This document shows positions 7,747-16,065 of a DNA stretch of 64,000 nt, in pieces. The notes below the pieces were generated by a model. That model made no database searches and was not told the origin of the DNA. It saw only the letters and a program-made list of their open reading frames with translations. The stretch is taken from assembly GCF_021530565.1 (NCBI RefSeq), contig NZ_JAKGBI010000002.1, positions 124,001 through 188,000 of the forward strand, written 5' to 3'. Each line of letters starts with the position of its first letter. Within the stretch, counting starts at the first letter, position 1. The translations under genes were made by a program, and so were the position numbers. The stretch comes from Pseudoalteromonas sp. SMS1 (lineage in GTDB: Bacteria > Pseudomonadota > Gammaproteobacteria > Enterobacterales > Alteromonadaceae).

Positions 7747-8061
7747 ATGGCTGTAGTTGTAAAATATGTGGTTGAAAGAAATGGAGTAGAACGAATGACT
7801 TTTACTAGCAAAAAAGAGGCGGATGCCTATGATAAAATGCTGGATGTCGCAGAAGCTCTGGAAGGCATGTTAGAAAAAGTCGATGTACCACTGAGTGAGC
7901 AGCAAGTAGAATCGCTCGCTCTCGAAATGGCAAAATATAAAGACGACTTTATATCTGTATTAAAAGGCAGTAAACCAACCGCAGAAAAAGACGTCAAGAA
8001 GCCGGCCAAAAAAGCCGAAGAAGCTAACGACGACAAGGTTACCGCAATAAAACAAGCTTAA
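7747..8061 (+). CDS. yebG: SOS-response protein YebG
   Basis: DNA-damage-inducible small protein of the YebG family (104 aa). The first 30 residues (MAVVVKYVVERNGVERMTFTSKKEADAYDKMLD) are almost the same as E. coli YebG; the tail is lysine- and alanine-rich. I chose ATG at 7747, six bases after a GGAGG ribosome-binding site, rather than the in-frame GTG at 7741. The LexA box at 7712-7727 supports SOS control. Biochemical function is not established for the family. Confidence 0.93.
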   Translation: MAVVVKYVVERNGVERMTFTSKKEADAYDKMLDVAEALEGMLEKVDVPLSEQQVESLALEMAKYKDDFISVLKGSKPTAEKDVKKPAKKAEEANDDKVTAIKQA

Positions 8062-8103
8062 TTTGTTGCCGCGCCATTTATTACTTATTCGTCCCACAAA
8101 ACG

Positions 8104-8134
8104 CAAAATGCCCAACTCAAGTTTGGGCATTTTT
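8104..8134. terminator. bidirectional terminator between yebG and the aminotransferase gene
   Basis: AAATGCCCAA / TTGGGCATTT stem with A- and T-tracts on both sides, placed between two convergent genes. Confidence 0.8.
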
Positions 8135-8158
8135 AGTATTGCACAGCAATTGTATGCG

Positions 8159-9352
8159 TTATTTCAGCACTGCTGCAACTGCATCTGCAAAGTAATCAAT
8201 GTTACTTTGGCTTATGCCTGCAACATTTACACGGCTAGAGCCAACAATATAAATAGAATACTCTTCACGTAAACGATCTATTTGCGCTTTATTAATACCT
8301 AAGAAAGAGAACATCCCGTGTTGACGCTCAATAAATGAAAAATCATGACCGGTATTACGCTGTGCTAGGCTATCTTTAACAAGGCTACGCAAGCCATTAA
8401 TGCGGTTACGCATTTCTGCTAGTTCTTCATGCCAAAGCTGTGTAAGCTCGTCACTCGAAAGAATCGTATTTACGATGTCAGCACCATGTGCAGGTGGCAT
8501 TGAATAAATACTACGTACGACACTCAGTAGTACAGAATTTGAAATATCCGCATTCGCACTATCTTTAGAGATAATTGAGCATGCACCAATACGCTCTCTA
8601 TACAAACCAAAGTTCTTGGAGCAAGAAGAACAAATGATCATTTCTTCAACAGTTTGTGCGAGTAAACGAAGGCCATTTGCATCTTCGTCCAAACTGCTAC
8701 CAAAACCCTGATAAGCAATATCAACAAGCGGGGTAAAGCCAACTTCTTTTGCCAAATCAGCAAAAATTTGCCATTGCTCTGCATTTAGATCCATACCACT
8801 TGGGTTATGACAACATGCATGCACTAAAACAACATCACCTTTTGGCACTTGCTTTAATGTATCGATCATCTCATCAAACAAGAGTCCTTTGTTCTCGTAG
8901 TCGTAGTAAGGATACTCTTTTACATTCAGGCCAGCCGCTTCGAACAAGCTAATATGGTTAGCCCAAGTTGGCGTGGTAACCCAGACAGTCGCATCTTTAT
9001 TGCAACGTTTAATGAATTCTGCTGCAACACGCAGTGAACCCGTGCCACCTGGTGTCTGAGCTGTACGCACACGGTTTGCTAACAATGATGTGTGGCCATT
9101 ACCCAATAAAAGCTCTTCCATCTTAGCGCAAAAATCTAAGTTGCCAGCCAACCCAATGTAAGACTTTGTTGTCTCATTTTCTAGGCGAAACGCTTCTGCT
9201 TTTTTTACCGCTTTAAGAACCGGTGTAGCACCCTGCTCATCTTTATATACACCAACACCCAAATCAATTTTATTAGGGTTATTGTCTTGTTTATAAGCTG
9301 CCATTAGGCCCAAAATAGGGTCTGTTGGTAGTGGTTTTAGTTCTGAAAACAT
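8159..9352 (-). CDS. aromatic/aspartate aminotransferase (class I, AspC/TyrB type)
   Basis: PLP-dependent transaminase acting on aspartate and/or aromatic amino acids, the final step for Phe and Tyr. 397 aa from the ATG at 9352, where homology with AspC/TyrB begins (in-frame extension to 9418 not used). Active-site lysine is K246 in SSCSKNFGLYRERIG; the CHNPSG motif is at 181-186 and DIAYQGFG at 211-218. Substrate preference between AspC and TyrB cannot be settled by eye. A perfect 16-bp palindrome with TyrR-box-like ends lies about 95 bases upstream, and pheA and tyrA occur elsewhere in this window. Confidence 0.9.
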   Translation of the reverse strand: MFSELKPLPTDPILGLMAAYKQDNNPNKIDLGVGVYKDEQGATPVLKAVKKAEAFRLENETTKSYIGLAGNLDFCAKMEELLLGNGHTSLLANRVRTAQTPGGTGSLRVAAEFIKRCNKDATVWVTTPTWANHISLFEAAGLNVKEYPYYDYENKGLLFDEMIDTLKQVPKGDVVLVHACCHNPSGMDLNAEQWQIFADLAKEVGFTPLVDIAYQGFGSSLDEDANGLRLLAQTVEEMIICSSCSKNFGLYRERIGACSIISKDSANADISNSVLLSVVRSIYSMPPAHGADIVNTILSSDELTQLWHEELAEMRNRINGLRSLVKDSLAQRNTGHDFSFIERQHGMFSFLGINKAQIDRLREEYSIYIVGSSRVNVAGISQSNIDYFADAVAAVLK

Positions 9353-9445
9353 GTGTATTTCTTTTCCTATTAAAACTGGTACGCAAAAAAGAACAGACAG
9401 ATTAACGACGTGATCCACATTGTCAGTCTTGCCCTGTATTTTTAA

Positions 9446-9463
9446 TGTATCTAGCTAGATACC
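9446..9463 (-). promoter_or_regulatory. 16-bp palindrome, weak TyrR-box candidate
   Basis: GTATCTAGCTAGATAC (9447-9462) is a perfect palindrome. The outer TGTA...TAC and the G-to-C spacing agree with TGTAAA-N6-TTTACA, though the inner bases do not (7 of 12 positions). It lies upstream of the aminotransferase gene. Confidence 0.3.
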
Positions 9464-9529
9464 GCGTAAGAGCCATGGGGTTAAAGTTGCCACCAATACT
9501 AACACAAATTAACAAGAACACGAGCCTTG

Positions 9530-10201
9530 TTAACGAGGAAGGTAATGCGTTATTTTCATACATGCAGCAACCAGTACAGATAAATTGTCAGCAGTAAAAA
9601 AGTCTTTACTAAATGCTTCCGCATCAATGATCCCGACACACTTATACTCGGCATCAAGTAATGGTAAACAGACTTCCGATTGTACTTTTGGATCGCACGT
9701 ATAGTATTCACCACCTTGCGCGATGTAAGCGGGAATATCGTTGATGATGCGTGACGTTGCAGACATCACAGTTTGAATGTTATTAGAGGTTGCCGCAAAT
9801 TGCTCATTTATTGGGAATAGAGGTCGACTTGGTGCACCTCTATAGGCAAGTTTCAGTAGCTGTTTCTCACCTTCAATGTTCCTCGACTGGTAAATGCCAA
9901 ACCAGTCAACACCCGTTTGTATGTGAACAAACTCAACAACCGCCTGTAACTTGCTTAAAATCGTATCGTTTATTTCGTTCTTCTCAATATGATCGTTCAG
10001 CAAAAATGGCGCTTCTTGTAAGTGACCAAATAAGCTACAACTCCCCCCCTCACCCAACTCTGGAATTTGATAAGACCATATTGGTTGACAGTTTGCAGTC
10101 GCTAAGTATGCATCTAATAATGCAGCCTTGCGCTCAATTAATGTGGGGTCGAGCGTTGTTTCTGTTTTATCTAGGTATGCTGAAATCATTTGGCCATCCA
10201 A
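9530..10201 (-). CDS. GAF-domain protein
   Basis: 223 aa. The second half (about residues 75-220) is a GAF domain: VDWFGIYQSR, a central variable loop, then CDPKVQSEVCLPLLD and VGIIDAEAF. The pattern recalls free methionine-R-sulfoxide reductases, which share SEVVVPL and GVIDID-like segments, but the GKPAC cysteine of that enzyme is not present, so activity is unlikely unless the CD/EVC cysteines substitute. The N-terminal 70 residues are unassigned. It lies upstream of the aminotransferase on the same strand with about 175 bases between, probably a separate unit. Confidence 0.7.
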   Translation of the reverse strand: MDGQMISAYLDKTETTLDPTLIERKAALLDAYLATANCQPIWSYQIPELGEGGSCSLFGHLQEAPFLLNDHIEKNEINDTILSKLQAVVEFVHIQTGVDWFGIYQSRNIEGEKQLLKLAYRGAPSRPLFPINEQFAATSNNIQTVMSATSRIINDIPAYIAQGGEYYTCDPKVQSEVCLPLLDAEYKCVGIIDAEAFSKDFFTADNLSVLVAACMKITHYLPR

Positions 10202-10329
10202 ACATCTATATATCTAAAATCAAATCTATCATGCAAATCACCATGTGACCATAGGGATTTGCAAATTTTTATGTATTTAGAGCAACAGACAGGGATACAG
10301 GAAGAAATCTTACAAAAAAGGCGAAAGTA

Positions 10330-11979
10330 TTAAAGCAATGAATAAACGAGCGTGACTTCATTTCCGGTAGGGTTATAAGAGACGCTGTCAGCTATCTCAG
10401 ACAAGAGTTGTACACCTCTTCCGTGTTCTTCCGATGAATACTCTGGAGTATAACCAGATGACGGTGTAAACCCGCAACCAGAGTCACAAATCTCAAAAAT
10501 AATACAGCTTTTTTCAGGGCAATATGTGGCAGAAACCTTAATCGACGCATCGGTTAGCCGAGACAATGCGTCAGCCCTTTGCGAATAGTATTCTAAAAAG
10601 CCATCTTCTTGATTTTTAAGCTCCGAACTCAGTCCCAGCACACCATGATCCAGTGAGTTGTTATAGGCCTCTGAAAGTAGTAAAAATATATTTGATCTAT
10701 GGGCATCGACACCCTCTACATTACTCAACACATTGACAATTTCTAGCACTGGATCCGTGCTTTTCATCTGCTCAGCATCTAAAGAGACAGAGACGTCAAA
10801 CGGAATAGAAGAGTAATGCGCTTTTGTTTTATTTTCTTGTATCGCTGGCAGACAATTTACAATTGCGATACTTAGGTCATCCTGCTGCTCCGCATGCTCA
10901 GAGTAGCTTCTCACACAGTTAATCACTTCTTGAGTTGAGATTGCTGATTTACTTCCTAAGGTATCAATCAGGCGATGTTCCCCAAACATCTCTCCGTCAG
11001 GACCCTCACTTTCTATGATGCCATCTGTAGCCATGACCAATCGAGTGCCCGTTTCGACCTCAAAATGAAGAATCGTTCTTTCGAATTCATCTTCGTCCAA
11101 AATTCCCAGCGCCATATGCTGAGACTCAATGGTTTTAAGGACACTTCCTGCGCCGTCAATCAAGTACAGGTCCGGTATCCCACCAATCCACGCCGAAATG
11201 TTTTTTCCAGAGCTGCTGATTTCAATAATCGCTGCTGCGCAAAACATATGACCAGGTAATAGTGTATACAAAGAACTGTTAAGCTCAGTTGCTATATCAC
11301 TGACAGCCATGCCTTTTTGCACCATCGTGTAAAAAATCCGTGAGGCCGGCAGCGCACCAACAGCAGCAGCTAACCCATGCCCTGTAAAGTCACCTAGCAA
11401 ACAATAAAAACCACCGATGGGACTTTTCGCCATCAAAAACATATCACCGTTAAACATGGATGCTGGCGATAAGTGAAAATCACAGATAGATTCAAACTTT
11501 TGTTGGCCAGAAAGCGCATTTCTAAAAATGTGCTCTACTATCTCGTGCTCTCTTTCTGTTTGATTGTAGTGATACTGCAGTTGTCGCTTCTGCTCGTTGG
11601 CTTCTTTGCTTAATTTTCGAGTGCGAGCATGCGCACGTATTTTGGCAGATAAAATAACACGGTCGAACGGCTTATGAATGAAATCATCTCCCCCAACACG
11701 TAAACACTTTTCAAAGCTCGCGTGATCCTCCAAAGCGGTAATAAAAATAATGGGAAGGTAGACATCTCCTGCATATTCTTTAATTTTGGGTGCCGTTTCA
11801 AACCCATTCATCACAGGCATCATCACATCCAACAACACAATGTCCACTTCGTGCTGTTTAAGCAACTCAAGCGCCTCCAGACCATTATTCGCCACCAATA
11901 CATCATAATGCTGGTGCTCCAACATGGTTGTTAGCAGCCTGCAGTTGAGAGGCTGATCATCGACAACAAGAATTAACAT
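10330..11979 (-). CDS. partner-switching regulator: receiver - PP2C phosphatase - HATPase (CrsR/HsbR type)
   Basis: 549 aa with three modules. Receiver about 1-120: DD at 7-8, phospho-acceptor D51 in LLDVMMP, K103 in HKPFD. A coiled-coil linker about 125-165. SpoIIE/RsbU-type PP2C about 175-375 with metal-binding acids in NGDMFL, GDFTGHG, MATDG and QQDDLS. C-terminal RsbW-like GHKL kinase about 400-549 with N box EAYNNSLDHG, CDSGCGF and GRGVQLL. The architecture fits Shewanella CrsR and Pseudomonas HsbR, which phosphorylate and dephosphorylate a STAS partner to control sigma-factor availability or c-di-GMP. The STAS gene lies 17 bases upstream on the same strand. Confidence 0.9.
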   Translation of the reverse strand: MLILVVDDQPLNCRLLTTMLEHQHYDVLVANNGLEALELLKQHEVDIVLLDVMMPVMNGFETAPKIKEYAGDVYLPIIFITALEDHASFEKCLRVGGDDFIHKPFDRVILSAKIRAHARTRKLSKEANEQKRQLQYHYNQTEREHEIVEHIFRNALSGQQKFESICDFHLSPASMFNGDMFLMAKSPIGGFYCLLGDFTGHGLAAAVGALPASRIFYTMVQKGMAVSDIATELNSSLYTLLPGHMFCAAAIIEISSSGKNISAWIGGIPDLYLIDGAGSVLKTIESQHMALGILDEDEFERTILHFEVETGTRLVMATDGIIESEGPDGEMFGEHRLIDTLGSKSAISTQEVINCVRSYSEHAEQQDDLSIAIVNCLPAIQENKTKAHYSSIPFDVSVSLDAEQMKSTDPVLEIVNVLSNVEGVDAHRSNIFLLLSEAYNNSLDHGVLGLSSELKNQEDGFLEYYSQRADALSRLTDASIKVSATYCPEKSCIIFEICDSGCGFTPSSGYTPEYSSEEHGRGVQLLSEIADSVSYNPTGNEVTLVYSLL

Positions 11980-11996
11980 GTTCTAATGATGCACAA

Positions 11997-12302
11997 TCAG
12001 TCTATTTCAAACTTTTTGTCGAATCTTGATATCTGCAATATCTTCTTTAATTGAGGTCTGCAGTTGCTAATTTGTATACTCCCAACAGAATCCCCAAGCG
12101 TTTTCTTCATATTGAGCAACATACCTAATGCGGAGCTATCCATATAGTCTGTGTCTCTTAAATCGACGACTACTTTTTCAGTTTGGTCGTTCACCTCCGC
12201 ATAAGCTTGGCGAAATGATTGCACTAGGTTAAAGTCGAATTTTCCTTTAATTTGAATCGTTAAAGTCTTTCCATCAGCTGAAGCATTTTTGCTCAGGCTC
12301 AT
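11997..12302 (-). CDS. STAS-domain anti-sigma factor antagonist (CrsA/HsbA type)
   Basis: 101-aa single STAS domain. The conserved phosphorylation site is S56 in the YMDSSALGML loop, aligned with Ser58 of SpoIIAA. It is the first gene of a pair with the receiver-PP2C-kinase gene 17 bases downstream, which very likely sets its phosphorylation state. In Shewanella the equivalent CrsA, when unphosphorylated, sequesters the regulator so that RpoS is freed; in Pseudomonas HsbA acts through FlgM and a diguanylate cyclase. Which output applies here is not visible. Confidence 0.9.
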   Translation of the reverse strand: MSLSKNASADGKTLTIQIKGKFDFNLVQSFRQAYAEVNDQTEKVVVDLRDTDYMDSSALGMLLNMKKTLGDSVGSIQISNCRPQLKKILQISRFDKKFEID

Positions 12303-12446
12303 CGCAAGCTCCTACTCAAAGTTTTGTATTGTTATCCATCTTTCTGTTTTAAATATAATCGTATTAAACAAATTCGCCAAAAAAATATAACTTGGTAAAT
12401 CACTTTTTGCTACTATCGAAGCAATGAAATTAGTTTGGAGTATAGA

Positions 12447-12776
12447 ATGTCAGATAGCCGTTTAGTCTTTTCTACTGAGTTTGGCAGAATCAAACCTGAA
12501 GATGAACCACAGCAACCTGAAGTAAAACGGTTTAAAGATGGGCATATTCGCATAGAACGTCAAACCAAAGGCAGAAAAGGAAAAGGGGTCATGTTGGTTG
12601 TCGGTATTGACCCCTCTGAACACGACTTAAAAAAACTCGCCAAGCTACTAAAAAGTAAAATGGGCCAAGGCGGAGCCGTGAAGGAAGGAGTAATTGAAAT
12701 CCAAGGGGATGATCGTGAAAAACTCAAAGGCTTGTTAGTTGCCCAAGGCTTTAAAGTGAAACTAGCAGGGGGCTAA
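12447..12776 (+). CDS. yciH: SUI1/YciH family translation factor
   Basis: 109 aa, ending in the SUI1 (eIF1-like) domain: HIRIERQTKGRKGKGVMLVVGID, then KKLAKLLKSKMGQGGAVKEGVIEIQGD and the C-terminal GFKVKLAGG. Bacterial YciH proteins bind the 30S subunit and influence initiation fidelity. Start chosen at ATG 12447, six bases after TTTGGAG; the in-frame TTG at 12435 is inside that ribosome-binding site. Its stop overlaps the convergent GGDEF-EAL gene by four bases. Confidence 0.92.
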   Translation: MSDSRLVFSTEFGRIKPEDEPQQPEVKRFKDGHIRIERQTKGRKGKGVMLVVGIDPSEHDLKKLAKLLKSKMGQGGAVKEGVIEIQGDDREKLKGLLVAQGFKVKLAGG

Positions 12777-15757
12777 TTCCCTGCTGCTCTCATAATTTCC
12801 TGTTCCTGCCCAAATACATCTTTTTCAGACAATGGGGCACTGTAATAATAACCTTGCACAATATGGCAATTATTTCGCTTTAAAAACGCCACTTGCTCAG
12901 CTGTTTCGACGCCTTCTGCAATGACTTTCATGCTCAGCTTTTGTGCCATCGCGATAATAGCAGCGGTAATTTCCATGTCATTCGTATCTTCAGGGATATC
13001 TTTTACGAACGAGCGGTCAACCTTAAGTACATCCACGGGGAAACGTTTTAGATAACTCAGCGAAGAATATCCAGTGCCGAAGTCATCAATTGATAGGGAC
13101 ACCCCGAGCTTTTTCATCTCTTTTAGTTGCTCTATCGCCGCCTCGACATCTCCCATCAACATACTCTCAGTCAATTCAAGGTGTAAAAAGGCGGGCGGTA
13201 GCCCTACTTCATTCAACGTCTCTGATATCGTTTCAATTAAATGTGTGTCTTTAAACTGTCTTGCCGACAAGTTAATTGAGATCTCAGCAGTGTACCCTTT
13301 GGATCTTAATAACGCTGAGAATCGGCAGGCTTCTTGTAAAACCCAAGTACCGATTTCAACGATAAGACCGGTCGCTTCCGCAATCGGAATAAACTTTGTC
13401 GGTGGTATCGGGCCTTCCGTTGGGTGGAACCAACGAATTAAGGCTTCATAGCCAACAATTTTATTGGTTCTACTATCAATTTGTGGTTGATATTGCAATG
13501 AAAACTGCTGACTCTTGATCGCCTGACGTAACTCATTTTCTATGTGTAACCGTTCATTGGCTGCAGCATTCAACTCTTGGGAATAAAAGTGGAATGTATT
13601 ACGCCCTTTTGCTTTTGCTTCGTACATGGCTAAGTCAGCATGCTTAAGCAACTGCTCTTCTTCTTGGCTGTCAAATGGCGCCAGCGTAATACCAATACTG
13701 GCACTGACGATCACCTCATTATTACCTAACGAGATGGGTTCGCTGAGCGTCTTTTGAATGGTATGTGCAACATCCATTGCGTTATCGCGTTTACTGATAC
13801 CGCTCAAAAGTACGGCAAATTCGTCTCCGCCCAATCGCGCGATTGTATCTTCCGCTCTCAGCCGTTGTTTCAACCTGTCTGCCACCTCAACAAGTAATCG
13901 GTCACCGGCGTCGTGTCCCAGCGTATCATTAATTCGCTTAAACTCATCGAGATCAAAATAAAACAAAGCAAACGCGTAATGCCCGCGAGATGCCAACGCC
14001 ATTGACTTACGCAGCTGCATGCGGAAAAAGGTGCGATTCGCCAATCCCGTTAGCGTATCGAAGTAAGCCAGCTCCTCCATTTTTCTTTGGCTTTCTTTTA
14101 CAAATGAAATATCTTGTGCTGAGGCGACGTAGCTTGAAATGCGCCCCCCATTTTCTCGTATCGGAGAAATGCTCAAGCTAACCCAGATTTGCTCGTTGCT
14201 ACTACTTTGCAATAAGGTATCACCACGCCAATAATTCCGGCTTCTAAGATCAAAATCTATATCATCTATTAAGATTGCCATTTCGTTCGAAATAATACTC
14301 AGCAAGGGTGAATCTAGAAAATGAGCTTCCGAGAAGCCTGTCATCTCCACCATCTTCGGGTTGACGTACTCAATCTTGAACCGTTCATTGGTAATCACCA
14401 CACCAGTGCCTGAGAAAGCCACCGCTTTAGACAAGCGATTGGCGGCTTTTTCTGCAATTTCTTTTTCATTGATGCGTTGATTGAGGCCATTTACCAATTT
14501 TTTGATGTCGTCACTCATATCATTAAATGACGCATTCAGTAGACCTATTTCATCGTCACTATCGGACAGCTTTGGATGATCCCACTGACCTCTACCGAAA
14601 CTAATAAGTACTTTCACAAGCTGGTTAATACGTTTCAATATGAGGTGATACAGCACTTGGTGAAGCAACATCGCTACAAAAATGGCATACAGAATAAAGA
14701 GTCCAAAAAACTTCACCTTGAGCTCTTCTAGCGCATGTAAGGCTGTATCTCTACGCTTATATATTCCAACATACCAATCAAGGGCACCTAGGTGCATAAC
14801 ATTGGCAATATGGCTCGTTTCAGCATAAATAAATTCATCCTGAAAGCTTGGCAAATTCACTTTAATTGCGGTATCGATAACCTGCTGAATCGACTTTGGT
14901 AATACCTCTTTGTTGAGCAGCTCTGAATCTGGGGTTGTTTTTAACAAACTGGGGGCTGAAAGAATACGCCCTTGCTTGTCAAAAATGATAAAACTTTGCT
15001 CTGCATTCGGTTTCGGTAACCTAGCAAGTAAAGTCTCTAATTCAATGTCACTGCCAGTAAACCCCCGATACGTATCACCTTCGTACAGTGGGACCAAAAT
15101 GCTCACGACCCACTTGTTCCATACTGGATCGTGATGTACATCCGACCAAACGGCTTCTCGAGTTGGGTTTAACTCTTCCAATAACAATGGTTGAGCGTGC
15201 ATATTTGCATGTCGGCTTTGCTCATCATCTAATAAAACGGAGTTTGGCGGTGCGATTCGGACAAAATCTTCGGTCGTATACAAGTAAAAATTAAAAAAGT
15301 CTTGCAGCAGTATTGGCGACAAGATATTCCATAGAGACTCCGAGCTTTTAAATAAAGCCTTGTCTTTTTCAGACAGATTTTCTTTGAGCATGTAGGCTGC
15401 CGACATACCATTGACAGCCACGCTGTGCATTCTGCCTGATGCAGGGGTCAACTCTAGCTCACCTTCGTGCTCATTTGAGCTATCAGCGATGGGAAGTAGC
15501 CTTTTTGCCACGACCACATTTGTTTGCTGAGCGAGGTTTTTTTTGAGCTCTAAATATTGAGAGAATTGTTGAACCGCTTGTTCACTGATGCGGCGCAATT
15601 GCTTAAATTCAGCTTCTACTAGGTGTTTTTCTTCCGATTTAAGCATCAATGCAGCAGCGAAAACTCCCGCAATAACACAGACAGCTGAAATCAAAATTGA
15701 TAATTTCACGCTCAGAGAGTTGGCTCCAAAGCGAGAAGGGGGACGGCGATTGCCCAC
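12773..15757 (-). CDS. membrane GGDEF-EAL protein with periplasmic sensor, HAMP and PAS domains
   Basis: 994 aa bifunctional c-di-GMP enzyme. Order: membrane helix about 17-40; periplasmic dCACHE-like sensor about 45-340; second helix about 350-372; HAMP about 375-430; PAS about 445-555; GGDEF about 560-725; EAL about 735-985. The active site GGDEF (643-647) and the inhibitory RxxD site (RAED, 634-637) are intact. The EAL domain keeps EAL (771-773), NLSARQF, LTES, DDFGTG (891-896), KVD, AEGVE and QGYYYSAP, so both synthesis and hydrolysis of c-di-GMP are chemically possible. A single gene; the extracytoplasmic ligand is unknown. Confidence 0.92.
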   Translation of the reverse strand: MGNRRPPSRFGANSLSVKLSILISAVCVIAGVFAAALMLKSEEKHLVEAEFKQLRRISEQAVQQFSQYLELKKNLAQQTNVVVAKRLLPIADSSNEHEGELELTPASGRMHSVAVNGMSAAYMLKENLSEKDKALFKSSESLWNILSPILLQDFFNFYLYTTEDFVRIAPPNSVLLDDEQSRHANMHAQPLLLEELNPTREAVWSDVHHDPVWNKWVVSILVPLYEGDTYRGFTGSDIELETLLARLPKPNAEQSFIIFDKQGRILSAPSLLKTTPDSELLNKEVLPKSIQQVIDTAIKVNLPSFQDEFIYAETSHIANVMHLGALDWYVGIYKRRDTALHALEELKVKFFGLFILYAIFVAMLLHQVLYHLILKRINQLVKVLISFGRGQWDHPKLSDSDDEIGLLNASFNDMSDDIKKLVNGLNQRINEKEIAEKAANRLSKAVAFSGTGVVITNERFKIEYVNPKMVEMTGFSEAHFLDSPLLSIISNEMAILIDDIDFDLRSRNYWRGDTLLQSSSNEQIWVSLSISPIRENGGRISSYVASAQDISFVKESQRKMEELAYFDTLTGLANRTFFRMQLRKSMALASRGHYAFALFYFDLDEFKRINDTLGHDAGDRLLVEVADRLKQRLRAEDTIARLGGDEFAVLLSGISKRDNAMDVAHTIQKTLSEPISLGNNEVIVSASIGITLAPFDSQEEEQLLKHADLAMYEAKAKGRNTFHFYSQELNAAANERLHIENELRQAIKSQQFSLQYQPQIDSRTNKIVGYEALIRWFHPTEGPIPPTKFIPIAEATGLIVEIGTWVLQEACRFSALLRSKGYTAEISINLSARQFKDTHLIETISETLNEVGLPPAFLHLELTESMLMGDVEAAIEQLKEMKKLGVSLSIDDFGTGYSSLSYLKRFPVDVLKVDRSFVKDIPEDTNDMEITAAIIAMAQKLSMKVIAEGVETAEQVAFLKRNNCHIVQGYYYSAPLSEKDVFGQEQEIMRAAGN

Positions 15758-15862
15758 GATAAAACCTTAACCTAGTTATGTTTTTTTTAATAAAGTGCTT
15801 TGAATATATCAGATCACGTAATTCGTAGCCAATCCATTTCAAGCATAAATTAAAATACCTTA

Positions 15863-15892
15863 TTGTATTCTTACAATGTTCTGTGTTAATAA
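15863..15892 (+). promoter_or_regulatory. possible sigma-70 promoter of pheL-pheA
   Basis: TTGTAT, 18-base spacer, TAATAA. Start near 15899 would give a short leader before the PheL ATG at 15927. Position fits; the hexamers are only moderate. Confidence 0.35.
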
Positions 15893-15926
15893 TAACTAAT
15901 ATTACGAGATTGAACCCAAATAAATT

Positions 15927-15977
15927 ATGAATTTAATTACGCGCCCATATTTTTTCTTTTTTAGCTTCTTTAGGTGA
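15927..15977 (+). CDS. pheL: pheA leader peptide (attenuator)
   Basis: Short ORF MNLITRPYFFFFSFFR: six phenylalanines in 16 codons, four of them consecutive, ending in TGA at 15975-15977. It lies directly before nested hairpins and a T-run upstream of pheA, exactly where the E. coli PheL leader lies (which is also Phe-rich). Ribosome stalling at the Phe codons (15951-15971) would cover the first arm of the protector hairpin. Seen directly; function by strong analogy to Phe attenuation. Confidence 0.9.
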   Translation: MNLITRPYFFFFSFFR

Positions 15978-16044
15978 GGAGGCTTATCTGTTTGCGCGTA
16001 ACAACGAATAGCTAAGCCTCCCGAAATCGGGAGGCTTTTTTTTT
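15961..16044 (+). promoter_or_regulatory. transcription attenuator of pheA (three mutually exclusive hairpins)
   Basis: Arm 1 (15961-15970, inside the Phe codons) pairs with arm 2 (15977-15986, AGGAGGCTTA) with one mismatch and two G-U pairs: protector. Arm 2 GGAGGCTTA (15978-15986) is perfectly complementary to arm 3 TAAGCCTCC (16013-16021): antiterminator. Arm 3 AAGCCTCCC (16014-16022) pairs perfectly with arm 4 GGGAGGCTT (16029-16037) and is followed by nine T: terminator. Phe starvation should stall the ribosome on arm 1, free arm 2 and allow read-through into pheA. Confidence 0.9.
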
Positions 16045-16065
16045 GGCAAAATGGGAGTGAGGACC

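Noticed and set aside
8063..8272. 69-aa ORF on + after yebG
   Set aside because: Runs through the yebG terminator and into the antisense of the aminotransferase gene.
9790..10248. 152-aa ORF on + across the GAF gene
   Set aside because: Antisense to the GAF-domain gene, which has recognisable motifs.
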